Positions 1 to 8,946 of a stretch of 64,000 nt of DNA are shown one piece after another. How positions within the stretch are numbered: position 1 is the first letter of the stretch; every line of letters starts with the position of its first letter. Location: NCBI RefSeq assembly GCF_001717955.1, contig NZ_CP014168.1:682001-746000 (forward strand), given 5' to 3'. The notes under the pieces are model-generated. The model had not been told where the DNA came from. It searched no databases and saw only the letters and a program-made list of their open reading frames with translations. The translations under genes were made by a program, and so were the position numbers. Source of the stretch: Sphingomonas panacis. GTDB taxonomy: Bacteria > Pseudomonadota > Alphaproteobacteria > Sphingomonadales > Sphingomonadaceae.

Positions 1-687
1 CCAGAAACTGCGCAGGAACGCGGTGATGCGGAACGGCGCTGGCGCGGCCAGCGTCGCGGGTAGCGGCGGCTCGGGGTTGAGCGCCACGAAGACGAGGCAG
101 GCGACGATGATCCCGCCGCCGACGATCGCATACGCCAGGAACAGATGCCCCGCGAGCAGCCCGCCGAAGATCGTGCCAGCCGACACGCCCGCGGTCATGC
201 TCGCGCCGACCACGCCCGATACCATGCCGCGCTCGCTGGGCAGAAAGCGATCGGCGACGATCGTCGTGATCGACGGCTGCATCGAATTGAGGCTGACCGT
301 GGCGACCAGCCACAAAGCGGTGACACCGACGATGCCGCCACCGAACGGAATCAGGATCGTCGCCACGCCGCCGATGACGCCGCCGAGAACGATCCACGGC
401 GTGCGTCTGCCGAACCGCGACCGCGTCCGGTCGGACAGCGCGCCCGATACCGGCGTGGTGATCGTGCTGAACACCGAGGTGATCGCATACACCACACCGA
501 GCGTCGCCATCTTGCCCGCCGGATCGAGATTCTCGATCTGGTTGGGCAGCAGGACGCCGAGGATCGACGCGTACAGCGTGAGCAGAACGAAGAAGACGAA
601 GCCGAGGCTGACGATCAGCCGCCACTTGCGCCCCCCTTCGACGGGGGTGGCGAGCGGTTCCGCATCGAGCCCGGCGCGCGTGGTCAC
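1..687 (-). CDS. MFS permease, C-terminus cut by window edge
   Basis: Reading right to left from a GTG at 687, 229 codons stay open to the window edge. The product starts VTTRAGLDAEPLA and shows hydrophobic helices characteristic of a major facilitator permease. The loop GALSDRTRSRFGRR after the second helix is the classic MFS GxxxDRxGRR signature. The GTG overlaps the TGA of the upstream enolase-superfamily gene (GTGA), so translation is probably coupled. Its place in a sugar-acid cluster suggests import of a sugar or sugar acid across the inner membrane; the substrate is inferred from neighbours only. The C-terminal part lies outside the window. Confidence 0.85.
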   Translation of the reverse strand, partial: MTTRAGLDAEPLATPVEGGRKWRLIVSLGFVFFVLLTLYASILGVLLPNQIENLDPAGKMATLGVVYAITSVFSTITTPVSGALSDRTRSRFGRRTPWIVLGGVIGGVATILIPFGGGIVGVTALWLVATVSLNSMQPSITTIVADRFLPSERGMVSGVVGASMTAGVSAGTIFGGLLAGHLFLAYAIVGGGIIVACLVFVALNPEPPLPATLAAPAPFRITAFLRSFW

Positions 688-1793
688 GCAGCCGCGCTCG
701 TCGCGTTCGGGAGAGCGCCGCCGCGCGCGCGCGCATCGGCGCTGAGGACGAGGCCGTGGCCGGGCGCCTCGCGGCCGTGGATCAGACCATCGGCCATCGC
801 ATAGGGTTCGTCGACGAGATGATCGAAATTCTGGAAGCTGTATTCGAGCCAGCGCACCCCCGGCAGTGCGAGCGCCATGTTGACGCCGATTTCCAGGAAG
901 GTGTTGCCGAGCGTGACCTCGACATTCGCCTCGTTGGCGAGCCAGCCGGCGCGCATCACGTCCGAGACCTGGCCGTGGACGTTGAGCATGTCGCACGCGC
1001 GCGCCTCGACCAGTTTGCGCTTGCCGGTCAGGTCGAGATATTCGCCGGCGTTGATCCGGCTGACGCCGAGCCGGCGAAGCATCTTCAATCCATCGAAATC
1101 GTCGCGCGGGATCGGGTCTTCGAGCCAGTAGATGCTGTGCCCGGCGCGTTCGAAGCGACGCAGCGCCTGGATCGTCTCCTGTGCGGTCCACGCCTCGTTG
1201 GCGTCGATCATGACGGGACGATCGCTGCCGACCGCCTTGCGCAACAGATCGAGCCGGTGGACATCGCGTTCGAGATCGGGGTGGCCGACCTTGATCTTGT
1301 AGCCGAGAAAGCCGCGCTCGCGGGCGTTGCCGAACAGTTCGCTGAAATCATGATCCGACAGATGATAGTCGAGCCCGCTGGCATAGACGCCCACCGCGCT
1401 GCGCTCCGCCCCGAGCATCCGCCACAGCGGCAGCCCGGATTGCTTGGCGAACAGATCCCAGATCGCGTGCTGGAGCGATTCCTCGAACGGCAGCCCCATG
1501 CGCCGCACATTGCCGCCGCGCACGCGCCTGACCGCGATCGCGAGCGCAGCCGGGTGGCGCCCTTCGAGACCCGGCCAGGCTTCCGCCGCGAAGATGCGGT
1601 CGATCTCGGCCGAATCGGGCAGCGGGGTGAACAGCGACTGCGCGAACCCGAGGCCGACATTCCCCTTCGCATCGATCAGCTCGACCGCGACGAGTTGCAC
1701 GCTGGTGGCACGAACCTGGGAATCACCGATCGTCCGGTCGCGCTCGAAAGCAAGGCGAGTCAGACGATACGCGACGATCGGCGTTGACGACAT
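684..1793 (-). CDS. Enolase-superfamily sugar-acid dehydratase (MR/MLE type)
   Basis: A 369-aa mandelate racemase/muconate lactonizing enzyme-type protein. The KxK motif (GYKIKVG), the metal ligands Asp in MIDANEAW, Glu in WLEDPIP and Glu in NAGEYLD are all visible in order on the expected barrel strands. The family removes an alpha-proton from an acid; neighbours (aldo/keto reductase, mutarotase-like protein, kinase) suggest a sugar-acid (fuconate/rhamnonate-like) dehydratase giving a 2-keto-3-deoxy acid. I chose ATG 1793 because AGAGGAA lies 8-12 bases upstream and homologues start near here; an in-frame upstream extension has no support. A perfect GTGATATATCAC palindrome lies just upstream. 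Exact substrate not determinable from sequence alone. Confidence 0.85.
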   Translation of the reverse strand: MSSTPIVAYRLTRLAFERDRTIGDSQVRATSVQLVAVELIDAKGNVGLGFAQSLFTPLPDSAEIDRIFAAEAWPGLEGRHPAALAIAVRRVRGGNVRRMGLPFEESLQHAIWDLFAKQSGLPLWRMLGAERSAVGVYASGLDYHLSDHDFSELFGNARERGFLGYKIKVGHPDLERDVHRLDLLRKAVGSDRPVMIDANEAWTAQETIQALRRFERAGHSIYWLEDPIPRDDFDGLKMLRRLGVSRINAGEYLDLTGKRKLVEARACDMLNVHGQVSDVMRAGWLANEANVEVTLGNTFLEIGVNMALALPGVRWLEYSFQNFDHLVDEPYAMADGLIHGREAPGHGLVLSADARARGGALPNATSAAA

Positions 1794-1807
1794 TTCTACG
1801 TTCCTCT

Positions 1808-1819
1808 GTGATATATCAC
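1808..1819. promoter_or_regulatory. Palindromic operator candidate before dehydratase gene
   Basis: GTGATATATCAC is a perfect 12-bp palindrome 15-26 bases upstream of the dehydratase ATG (1793), immediately before its ribosome-binding site. A close variant, TGAGATATCA, lies at 8937-8946 ahead of the aldo/keto reductase gene. The nearby GntR/FCD regulator is the natural candidate to bind it; that assignment is inference. Confidence 0.5.
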
Positions 1820-1834
1820 CGTCTGTGGTGCAAC

Positions 1835-1866
1835 GTCGGTGCGGAGGCAAGCCCTACCGCACCGAC
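1835..1866 (-). terminator. Hairpin after TonB receptor gene
   Basis: GTCGGTGCGG (1835-1844) and CCGCACCGAC (1857-1866) form a perfect 10-bp stem with a 12-nt loop, 11 bases past the receptor stop codon. There is no T-tract. It separates the receptor transcript from the dehydratase-permease unit, which then carries its own palindromic operator. Confidence 0.6.
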
Positions 1867-1876
1867 GCGGCCGGTT

Positions 1877-4759
1877 TCAGAATTTCACACGCACGCCGGC
1901 GTTGTACCGCCGCCCGGTCCGGCGATATTCCTGCGTGTTCTCTATCACGTTGGCGTAGTGGAACTCCTTCGAATCGGTAAGATTCGTCGCATTGGCCGTT
2001 AGGATAAAGTTCTTCGTCAGCGAGATTTGCAGACCGGCATCGAGCTGATCGTAGCTGTCGCTGAATTCGGGGACGCCCGTCTGAGTCTGCGGGGTGACGA
2101 GATAGCCGTCGCGCCGGGTATAGGAGGCCCGAAGCTGGATCGGCCCTTTCTCGTAGAAGGCGACGGCGGTGAAGGAATTCTTCGAAAGCCCCGCCAGCGA
2201 ATAGGACGTCGAGGCTTTCGCCGCGTTGGTATAGCTCGCGTCGCTGTCGGTGTAGGTGTAGCTCAATTGCGTGCCGAGCCCGCTGAGCACGCCGGGCAGG
2301 AACTTGAACAAGGTGCGGTAGCTGAGTTCGACGCCCTTCACGGTCGCGCCTTTGCCGTTGACCGGCTGGTCGATGACGAACGTCACCTGATCGACCTTTT
2401 GGGTGCTGACCCCGCGCGTGATGAACGAGTCGATCGATTTGTAGAAGAACGTCGCCGACAGCAGCGAGTCGAGATTATAATACCATTCCAGCCCGGCCTC
2501 CGCCTGAGATGCGCGGAACGGCTGCAGATTGGGGTTGCCACGCGAGATACGTTCGTTGCCGGGATTGCTGGTGATGGACTGCGCTGGCGAAAGATCGGTC
2601 AGCGTCGGACGCGAGATGACGCGCGAGGCGGCCGTGCGGAAGACCAGCGTCGGCGTGATGTTCAGCCGCGCGTTCACCGAGGGTAGGATATCGGTGTAAT
2701 GCCCCTTGAAGCTGAGCGGAGTCAGCCCCGACAGCAGGATGACGTTCTGCCCGGTGCCATTGGGCTTGGCGCTCAGCACCGTCTGCCCAGTACCCGCCGA
2801 ACTGAAGTCGGTATCCTCGATCCGCACGCCGGTGTTGATCGCGATCGGCAGGTTGCCGAGATCGCCCTTGAACTCGGCCATCAGGTAGCCGAGCGCGACC
2901 TTCTCCTTCACCGAGGAGCTGGCGGCGGGATCGCGGACGATCGGCAACAGGCTGCCGCTGTGCAACTTTGGATCGGCGGTACTGTTCAGGCCGATCATCG
3001 TCTGGAACAGGTTGGCCGCGTTATAGTCCACCCAGTTCGAAGTATTGCCGCCGGCCGCGCCGTCGAAGAAGTTATACGTAGTCGGCGTGAACACGCTCGA
3101 CGGCAACAGCACGTCGCTGCCGCAATAGGCACAGGCGTTCGGCTCGGTGAACCCGGTCGTGTTCTTGGTGCGCGACGAATAGCCCACCCCGCCGTACACC
3201 GTGATCTGACCGCCGTCATAGGAGCCGTCGAGATGCGCCTCGTTGATCGTGTCTTCGAGGTTCTGGCCTTCCGACGCCATATAATGCGCGAGCCGGTGGT
3301 TCACGTCGGTCGCGGCGTTGGCGTAACCCGGATTGCTGACCGTGAAGCTCGCCAATGGCGACCCGGTGTTGCGGTCATAGGTGTAATCCATGTGCTTGAG
3401 CCGCACCGTGGTGAACAGCCCCGCCGCATTGTCGTACTTGGCCTTGGTGGTATCGACATCCAGCGCGAGCGTGAACGGCCCGCTGCCCCATTTCGCGTTG
3501 AAGCCGAACAGATAGGTGGTGGACTTGGCCGGCCGGTCCTCCACGATCATATCGACGGTACCGTCGTGGAAGGTTTCCGATGTGGCGGTGCCGCCGACAT
3601 GAACCGTGCGGCTCTGCCCATTCACCAACTCCGTCGTATTGGACCCGCCCGACACGATTTGATTGACGAGCGTCCCCCCGCTGAAGTCGGGCGAGATGCC
3701 CGAGCCATGATAATGCTCGTCATCGTGCGAATAGAGGCCGTCGAGGGTGAGAACGAGATTGCTGGTCGGTTTGAACTGGACGGTTCCGTCCACGCCGATA
3801 CGCTTGCGATGCGAGAATTCCACCGTGTTGCCGAAATTGTGGTACATGTCGACGTTGCGGAACAGCGCCACCTTGCTGGTGTCGATGCGCGGCGCGCAGG
3901 CGCCGGCGGTCACCGCACCGACACACAGCCCGCCGCCGCTGGCGCCGACCGAGCCATAATAGCCATCGTCGAAACTGCGCGGATAGGAGCTCGCGCCCAC
4001 CGAGAAATTGTCGGTGCGCTCGTTGCGTTCGTCATACGAACCCACGAGCGAGATACCCAAGGTGCCCGACTCGTTCTTCCACGTGACATAGGCCGCACCC
4101 GACGGAGTCGTCTTGCCGCCGAGTTCGTCGATGTTCGCGCGCAACGATCCGCCGCCGTAGAAGCCGGTGCGCTGCTCGAGTGGTCGTAGCGTGTGGATAT
4201 CGACCGTCGCACCGATGCTCGCGCCATTGAGATTGGCCTGCGGACTCTTGAAGACATTCGCGCCGGCGATCAGTTCGGACGGCAGAATGTCGAAGTTGAA
4301 CTCGCGCCCGGCGGTGTCGGTGGCGATGACGCGGCCGTTGACCGTGACCGTGTTGAACTGCGGCCCCAGCCCGCGGACCGTGACGCCGTTGCCGACCCCG
4401 CGATTGCGATCGATCGTGATGCCGGGCACGCGCTGAAGCGATTCCGCGACGTTCTGGTCCGGCATCTTGCCGAGATCCTCGCTCGCGATCGCATCGACCG
4501 AGTTGACCGCGTTGCGCTTGATGTCGATCGATTGCCGCTGGCTGGCGCGGATGCCCGAGACGATGATGTCCTGCGCAGCGTCGCTGACCGTATCGGCCGA
4601 CGCCTGGGCAGGCGCGCTCGGTTGCGATGGGCCGGTGTTCCCCGGCGGCGTCGATCCGCCGCTCAGCGGAGCCGAAGACTGGGCCTGTGCCGCAGACGCC
4701 AGCAACACCGCCAACGTCGTCGTCGCAACGCCAGCGCAAAACCGTCGATCAGTTCGCAT
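1877..4759 (-). CDS. TonB-dependent receptor (sphingomonad/Caulobacter type)
   Basis: A 960-aa outer-membrane receptor. The N-terminus MRTDRRFCAGVATTT... with a hydrophobic core and AQA ending is a signal peptide. A plug domain follows with the characteristic IIVSGIRASQRQSIDIKRN, DLGKMPDQNVAESLQRVPG and VRGLGPQFNTVTVNGR segments; the rest is a 22-strand barrel ending in phenylalanine (GVRVKF). TonB/ExbBD-driven receptors of this subfamily usually import oligosaccharides or other carbon compounds. The start has AGGGAG upstream. It sits between a sugar-acid dehydratase and a divergent GntR regulator, so uptake of the same sugar or polymer is inferred. No SusD-like partner is present, as usual for Proteobacteria. 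Confidence 0.92.
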   Translation of the reverse strand: MRTDRRFCAGVATTTLAVLLASAAQAQSSAPLSGGSTPPGNTGPSQPSAPAQASADTVSDAAQDIIVSGIRASQRQSIDIKRNAVNSVDAIASEDLGKMPDQNVAESLQRVPGITIDRNRGVGNGVTVRGLGPQFNTVTVNGRVIATDTAGREFNFDILPSELIAGANVFKSPQANLNGASIGATVDIHTLRPLEQRTGFYGGGSLRANIDELGGKTTPSGAAYVTWKNESGTLGISLVGSYDERNERTDNFSVGASSYPRSFDDGYYGSVGASGGGLCVGAVTAGACAPRIDTSKVALFRNVDMYHNFGNTVEFSHRKRIGVDGTVQFKPTSNLVLTLDGLYSHDDEHYHGSGISPDFSGGTLVNQIVSGGSNTTELVNGQSRTVHVGGTATSETFHDGTVDMIVEDRPAKSTTYLFGFNAKWGSGPFTLALDVDTTKAKYDNAAGLFTTVRLKHMDYTYDRNTGSPLASFTVSNPGYANAATDVNHRLAHYMASEGQNLEDTINEAHLDGSYDGGQITVYGGVGYSSRTKNTTGFTEPNACAYCGSDVLLPSSVFTPTTYNFFDGAAGGNTSNWVDYNAANLFQTMIGLNSTADPKLHSGSLLPIVRDPAASSSVKEKVALGYLMAEFKGDLGNLPIAINTGVRIEDTDFSSAGTGQTVLSAKPNGTGQNVILLSGLTPLSFKGHYTDILPSVNARLNITPTLVFRTAASRVISRPTLTDLSPAQSITSNPGNERISRGNPNLQPFRASQAEAGLEWYYNLDSLLSATFFYKSIDSFITRGVSTQKVDQVTFVIDQPVNGKGATVKGVELSYRTLFKFLPGVLSGLGTQLSYTYTDSDASYTNAAKASTSYSLAGLSKNSFTAVAFYEKGPIQLRASYTRRDGYLVTPQTQTGVPEFSDSYDQLDAGLQISLTKNFILTANATNLTDSKEFHYANVIENTQEYRRTGRRYNAGVRVKF

Positions 4760-5019
4760 CCTACTCTCCCTGTGTTTTTATTGAATATATCAATACCGCC
4801 ATACTGAAATATGTCAACGCATGTTGCTGGATTGTATCTGCGGTTTCGGTCGTGTGTGCGGACGCGGTTGATATTGCCCGGTATCGCTACCCGCTTGGAT
4901 GCTTCGGCCACGATGCTCCGCTATCGCTGGTGTTTTTTTCCGTCTTCGGTTTAGGTTACGGCGATACAGGATGCGCTGTTCACCCACCGGGCCGGCGCGT
5001 CTCGCACAGGATATTTCGA
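4760..5019. promoter_or_regulatory. Divergent promoter region, TonB receptor / GntR regulator
   Basis: This 260-bp gap separates the receptor (leftward) from the GntR gene (rightward). It is AT-rich near the receptor and carries two related elements with TGA/TCA half-sites, TTGAATATATCAA at 4781-4793 and TGAAATATGTCAA at 4805-4817. They resemble, with different spacing, the TGATATATCA element before the dehydratase. They may be operators for the GntR protein. No small gene was recognised here. Confidence 0.45.
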
Positions 5020-5739
5020 ATGCGCGCAGCAACGCTGAAGGCAACGCGGGAACCACCAGGGACGGCCTTTTCCGATCCGGCGGGCACGGACGACGACGCG
5101 AGCCTCGCCGACAAGGCCTATGCGGCGATCCTCAGGGGATTGTTCGACCGCTCGATCCCGTCAGGCGCGGAACTCTCGCAAGCCGATCTGATCCGGCTGC
5201 TCGGCATGACGGTGCAACCGCTGCGCGACGCGCTGCGCCGGCTGGAAACCGAGGGGCTGGTGACGATCCACGCGCGCTCCTGCATCCGGTTCGTGCGCGC
5301 GGACCTCGAATTGTCGCGGTCGACATATCAGTTTCGCACGTTGATCGAGCGTGGCGGCGCGCGCATCCTCGCGGAGCGCGGCGATGCTGCCGAGATACAG
5401 GCGCTGGTCGACGATCATCACGCCTTGATCGCACGACTGGAGAGTTCGGCCTGGAGCGCGGAGGAAAATGTCGCGCTCGATCTGCTCGAAGAACGGCTGC
5501 ATGGCGCGCTCATCTCCGCGCTGCGCAACGAGTTGATCGAGAATACGGCGCGACGGCTCAAGAATTACGTCACTTTGGTACGCCTCGACTGGCTCACCAC
5601 ACGCCCGCTCGCGATCCGCACGCTGCGCGAGCATCTCGAGATCCTCAACGCCTGCGTGGCGCGCGACGCGGACGCCGCCGAGGCCGCGCTGGTCGCGCAT
5701 TTTCAGCTCGCGCTGCAACGCCTCATCGGGATGGAATAA
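5020..5739 (+). CDS. GntR-family regulator with FCD domain
   Basis: A 239-aa regulator. Residues about 25-90 form a winged helix-turn-helix of GntR type (ADKAYAAILRGLF...GAELSQADLIRLLGMTVQPLRDALRRLETEGLV). The C-terminal helical FCD domain carries conserved metal/ligand positions (ALDLLEERLHGAL, REHLEILNACVARD, VAHFQ). FCD regulators normally bind sugar acids or other organic acids and repress a catabolic operon. ATG 5020 is preceded by ACAGGA at 9 bases; longer in-frame extensions upstream run through the promoter region. It converges with the mutarotase gene 9 bp downstream. It probably controls the ATATATCA-marked units of this locus. Confidence 0.88.
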   Translation: MRAATLKATREPPGTAFSDPAGTDDDASLADKAYAAILRGLFDRSIPSGAELSQADLIRLLGMTVQPLRDALRRLETEGLVTIHARSCIRFVRADLELSRSTYQFRTLIERGGARILAERGDAAEIQALVDDHHALIARLESSAWSAEENVALDLLEERLHGALISALRNELIENTARRLKNYVTLVRLDWLTTRPLAIRTLREHLEILNACVARDADAAEAALVAHFQLALQRLIGME

Positions 5740-5748
5740 GCGCTACCG

Positions 5749-6093
5749 TCACGGCTGATCGTCGAGGCTGTAGATCTGCTCGGCTTCGATCCATTTCTCG
5801 CCCTCGCGCGCGAACGGCAGGCGGCGCTGGAAGCGGTCCATCAACACTTCCCAGGCCTGCACCTCGGGATCGGCGGCTTCGCGCGCTGCGTTCGCGACCG
5901 GATCGAACTCGGGCGTGGTCTCCATCAGCATGACCAGCCGATCGCCGACCTGCCAGATGTCGAGCGCCGCCACCCCGCCCGCGCGGATCGCCCGCGTGAC
6001 CGCTTCGGGCGGCCCGCCCGGGCGGTGCCAATGCCGATAGGCGGCGATTGCCTCGGGATCATCCTGAAGGTCCAGAACGAGCACATGCCTCAT
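5749..6093 (-). CDS. L-rhamnose mutarotase-family protein (DUF718/RhaM-like)
   Basis: A 114-aa protein starting MRHVLVLDLQDDPEAIAAYRHWH and containing GGVAALDIWQVGDRLVMLME and VQAWEVLMDRFQ. The early tyrosine/histidine pair and the ferredoxin-like layout match the rhamnose/fucose mutarotase family, which interconverts sugar anomers in the cytoplasm. The start overlaps the stop of the kinase gene (ATGA), so it is the last gene of a four-gene operon. The anomer specificity cannot be read, but it supports a 6-deoxyhexose or similar aldose as substrate of the pathway. Confidence 0.8.
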   Translation of the reverse strand: MRHVLVLDLQDDPEAIAAYRHWHRPGGPPEAVTRAIRAGGVAALDIWQVGDRLVMLMETTPEFDPVANAAREAADPEVQAWEVLMDRFQRRLPFAREGEKWIEAEQIYSLDDQP

Positions 6094-6911
6094 CGCATTC
6101 CTCCATCCGTCGTCGGGTCGGTACCCCGCACAGCAACGCAGCCGCGCATGTCGTCGAGTTGCAGCACCAGATCGGCATAGCCGGGCATATCGTCGAGGAT
6201 ATGCCGCGTCAGCCGCTCGTAATGGCTGACGAACGTCGTCACCTCGGCATCGGACATCACGCCAGCGCCGCGTGCGCCCGACGCGCGCAGCGCCTGTTCC
6301 TGTTCGAGCCGCCAGCCCAGCACCCGATCCCAGCTCGGCGCGCGCAGCATCGCCAGCCAGTCGATCCGCGCGAACAGCCACTGGTACGCGCCCGCGAGGG
6401 CCGCGTTGGCGTGGCGCCGCCACACGCCATCCGGGTCGCGCTCGCGTTCGAGCGCGTTGACGGGCGCCACCAGCGCCGCCGCGTCCTGTGGCGCCGCGCC
6501 GACACACCAGCCTTCGAAGATCACCAGCGCCGGGCGCGCGGGCGCGACCGGCCACGCCGCCGGATCGACGCGATCGTCGCGTGCCTTGTCGAAGCGCGGC
6601 AGCGGCGTCGCGTGCCCGCCGTCGAGCCCCGCGAAGGTCGCCAGACCGAGATCGACGTCGTGCGTACCCGGCACGCCGCGCGTCGCGAACAGTGGATGGA
6701 CATCGCGCGCCAGCGCCGCGCGCGCGTCGTGCGTCTTGTAGAGATCGTCGAGCGACAGGACCACGGTGTCCGCGAAGCGACCGGCGAGTGCGGCCGCGAC
6801 AGTCGATTTGCCGCTACCCTGCGCGCCGCACAGACCGATGACCAATGGCCGCTTGCGCGGACGTGCCAGCGCGCGCTCGATCGCGTCGGCGAGGATCGCT
6901 TCAGACGACAC
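6090..6911 (-). CDS. D-glycerate 3-kinase-like P-loop kinase
   Basis: About 273 aa. A Walker A motif (GLCGAQGSGKST) near the N-terminus is followed by LSLDDLYKT and RGVPGTHDVDLGL, an arrangement seen in the plant/yeast GLYK-type glycerate kinases and related P-loop phosphotransferases. Expected reaction is ATP-dependent phosphorylation of D-glycerate to 3-phosphoglycerate. The start is uncertain: GTG 6911 gives an 11-bp overlap with the preceding dehydrogenase gene, whereas ATG 6944 would give a 44-bp overlap; neither has a strong ribosome-binding site. Context with a 2-hydroxyacid dehydrogenase suggests the pair turns hydroxypyruvate or glyoxylate-derived product into a glycolytic intermediate. 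Confidence 0.75.
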   Translation of the reverse strand: MSSEAILADAIERALARPRKRPLVIGLCGAQGSGKSTVAAALAGRFADTVVLSLDDLYKTHDARAALARDVHPLFATRGVPGTHDVDLGLATFAGLDGGHATPLPRFDKARDDRVDPAAWPVAPARPALVIFEGWCVGAAPQDAAALVAPVNALERERDPDGVWRRHANAALAGAYQWLFARIDWLAMLRAPSWDRVLGWRLEQEQALRASGARGAGVMSDAEVTTFVSHYERLTRHILDDMPGYADLVLQLDDMRGCVAVRGTDPTTDGGMR

Positions 6912-7884
6912 GATCGGGCATTTCGCCGCCGGCGAAGAACGCATCGAGATTGTCGATCGCCTGCATCCCCATCGCGGTGCGCGCGTCGAGCGTCGCGCTG
7001 CCGAGATGCGGCAGCAGCACCGCGCGCGGACTGTCGAGCAGCCCCGAACTGACCGCCGGCTCGCGCTCGTAAACGTCGAGCCCGACCGCCGCGATCCGCC
7101 CTTCGGCCAGCGCCGCGACCAGCGCCGCCTCGTCGATCACCGATCCGCGTGCGGTGTTGACGAGAATCGCGGTCGGTTTCGCCCTGGCGAGCAGGTCGGC
7201 ATCGACGAAATGGTGCGTGTCCGCGCCGCCGGGGATGTGCAGCGAGATGACGTCCGCGCTCTCGACCAGCGCCTCGGCGGAGGCGATACGGGTGGCGGCG
7301 AGGCTCGCCTCGATCTCCGGCGCGGCGGCGCTGCGCGAGAAATAGCGGATGGTCATGCCCAGCCCCAGCGCCCGCGCGGCGGTGCGCTGCGCGATCCGCC
7401 CGAAGCCGATCAGCCCGAGCGTGCGCCCGACCAGCGACTGACCGACGAGATGAGTCGGCCGCCAGCCGGTCCAGTCGCCAGCGCGCAGTTCGCGCTCGCC
7501 CTCCCCCGCCCGCCGCGCCGCCATCAGCATCAGCAGTATCGCGAGTTCGGCGGTCGCCTCGGTCAGCGCGCCGGGCGTGTTGCTGACCGCGACGCCTGCC
7601 GCACGCGCGGCGGCGAGGTCGATATGCTCGACCCCCGCGCCGTAATTGGCGAGGATGCGGGCGCGGCACCCTTCGGTCGCGATCAAGGCCGCGTCGATGC
7701 GGTCGGTGATCGTCGGCACGACCGCGTCGAAGTCGGTGAGCGCGCTGCGCAATTCGTGTGCGGTGAGCGCACGGTCCTCGACGTTGAAGACCACGTCATA
7801 GCCCGCAGCGAGGCGCGCTTCGACCGCTTCGGGCAGGCGGCGCGTCACGCGGACGCGGGGGCGTGGAGCGGTGTTGCCGGTCAT
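6901..7884 (-). CDS. D-2-hydroxyacid dehydrogenase (glyoxylate/hydroxypyruvate reductase-like)
   Basis: A 327-aa NAD(P)-dependent dehydrogenase. The Rossmann loop (LGLIGFGRIAQRTA), the substrate/catalytic arginine in NTARGSVID, the downstream glutamate (DVYEREPAV) and the catalytic histidine (LLPHLGSAT) are all present. The N-terminal substrate domain has NYGAGVEHID. ATG 7884 follows the aldo/keto reductase stop by 8 bp. In partnership with the adjacent glycerate-kinase-like gene the most likely job is reduction of hydroxypyruvate/glyoxylate to glycerate/glycolate, but the substrate is inferred. Confidence 0.85.
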   Translation of the reverse strand: MTGNTAPRPRVRVTRRLPEAVEARLAAGYDVVFNVEDRALTAHELRSALTDFDAVVPTITDRIDAALIATEGCRARILANYGAGVEHIDLAAARAAGVAVSNTPGALTEATAELAILLMLMAARRAGEGERELRAGDWTGWRPTHLVGQSLVGRTLGLIGFGRIAQRTAARALGLGMTIRYFSRSAAAPEIEASLAATRIASAEALVESADVISLHIPGGADTHHFVDADLLARAKPTAILVNTARGSVIDEAALVAALAEGRIAAVGLDVYEREPAVSSGLLDSPRAVLLPHLGSATLDARTAMGMQAIDNLDAFFAGGEMPDRVV

Positions 7885-7892
7885 GGTCGCCC

Positions 7893-8927
7893 TCAGCCCG
7901 CGACGGTCATGTCGGGTGCGGGCGCATCGGCGCGCAGCAGCCCGGCCTGCCGCAGATCGCGCCAGAAGCCGGTTGGGATAGCGGTGCGGTAGAGCTCCAG
8001 CGTGCGCTCGACCTGCTCGGCGCCGGCGAGGCCGGGCAGCACGCACGCCACCGCCGGATGCGACAGCGGAAACTGCAAGGCCGCCGCCGCGAGCGGAACG
8101 CCATGCGCGTCCGCCACCGCTTCGATCCGGCGCACCCGCTCGACGATTTGCGGCGGCGCGAGATCGTAATTGTAATGCAGCGGCCCGCCGCCCTTCGTGC
8201 CGGTTGCGAGGATGCCGCTGTTATACGGGCCGCCGACCAGCACCGACACGCGCTGCGCCTCACACGCCGGCAGGAAAGCATCGAGCGCATCCTGTTCGAG
8301 CAAGGTGTAGCGCCCGGCGAGCAGCACGACGTCGAGACGCGTTTCGTTCAGCGCATCCAGGCAAACCGCCGCCTCGTTCACCCCCAGCCCGAAACCGGCG
8401 ATCGTGCCGTCATCGCGAAGCTGCTCCAGCGCGCGGAACCCGCCGCCCCGGGTAAGTTGCTCCCAATACAGCGTATTGGCGTCACCATGATTGGCGCGGC
8501 CGATATCGTGGACGAGCAACAGGTCGATCCGCGCCAGCCCGAGCCGCTGAAGGCTCGCCGCGTGCGACCGCAGGATGCCGTCGTAGCTATAATCATACAC
8601 CGGCCGGAACGGCATCGGCGACACAAAGCCGTCACGCATCACGCCCGTGTCGAGCGACGCATCGGCGACAAGCAGGCGGCCAACCTTGCTCGACACGACC
8701 ATGCCCTCGCGTCCGCGCAGCGAATCACCGAGCCGGCGCTCGCTCAGGCCGAAGCCATAAAATGGCGCTGTGTCGTAAAAGCCGATTCCCGACTCCACCG
8801 CCAGATCGACTGCCGCGCGCGCGGCTTGGTCCGCGATCGGACGATAGAGGTTGCCGAACGTGCTCGACCCGAAGCCGAGTTCGGTGACCGAGATTCCAGT
8901 GCTCCCGACACCGCGCGTTCTAATCAT
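7893..8927 (-). CDS. Aldo/keto reductase (aldose 1-dehydrogenase-like)
   Basis: A 344-aa AKR barrel with the full catalytic tetrad: Asp in FYDTAPFYG, the Tyr of the same motif, Lys in VVSSKVGR and His in LLVHDIG. The sequence style (LGFGSSTFGNLYRPI) is that of D-threo-aldose/L-fucose 1-dehydrogenases, which oxidise aldoses to lactones. It is the first gene of an operon with a hydroxyacid dehydrogenase, kinase and mutarotase-like protein, consistent with non-phosphorylative oxidation of an aldose that the dehydratase at 684-1793 would continue. AGAGG lies upstream of the ATG. A lactonase and an aldolase are not in the window. Confidence 0.85.
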   Translation of the reverse strand: MIRTRGVGSTGISVTELGFGSSTFGNLYRPIADQAARAAVDLAVESGIGFYDTAPFYGFGLSERRLGDSLRGREGMVVSSKVGRLLVADASLDTGVMRDGFVSPMPFRPVYDYSYDGILRSHAASLQRLGLARIDLLLVHDIGRANHGDANTLYWEQLTRGGGFRALEQLRDDGTIAGFGLGVNEAAVCLDALNETRLDVVLLAGRYTLLEQDALDAFLPACEAQRVSVLVGGPYNSGILATGTKGGGPLHYNYDLAPPQIVERVRRIEAVADAHGVPLAAAALQFPLSHPAVACVLPGLAGAEQVERTLELYRTAIPTGFWRDLRQAGLLRADAPAPDMTVAG

Positions 8928-8936
8928 GCTTGCCTC

Positions 8937-8946
8937 TGAGATATCA
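8937..8946. promoter_or_regulatory. Operator candidate before aldo/keto reductase operon
   Basis: TGAGATATCA lies 10-19 bp upstream of the aldo/keto reductase ATG, overlapping the region of its ribosome-binding site. It differs by one base from the palindrome at 1809-1818. Shared use by the local GntR regulator is inferred from the repetition. Confidence 0.45.
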
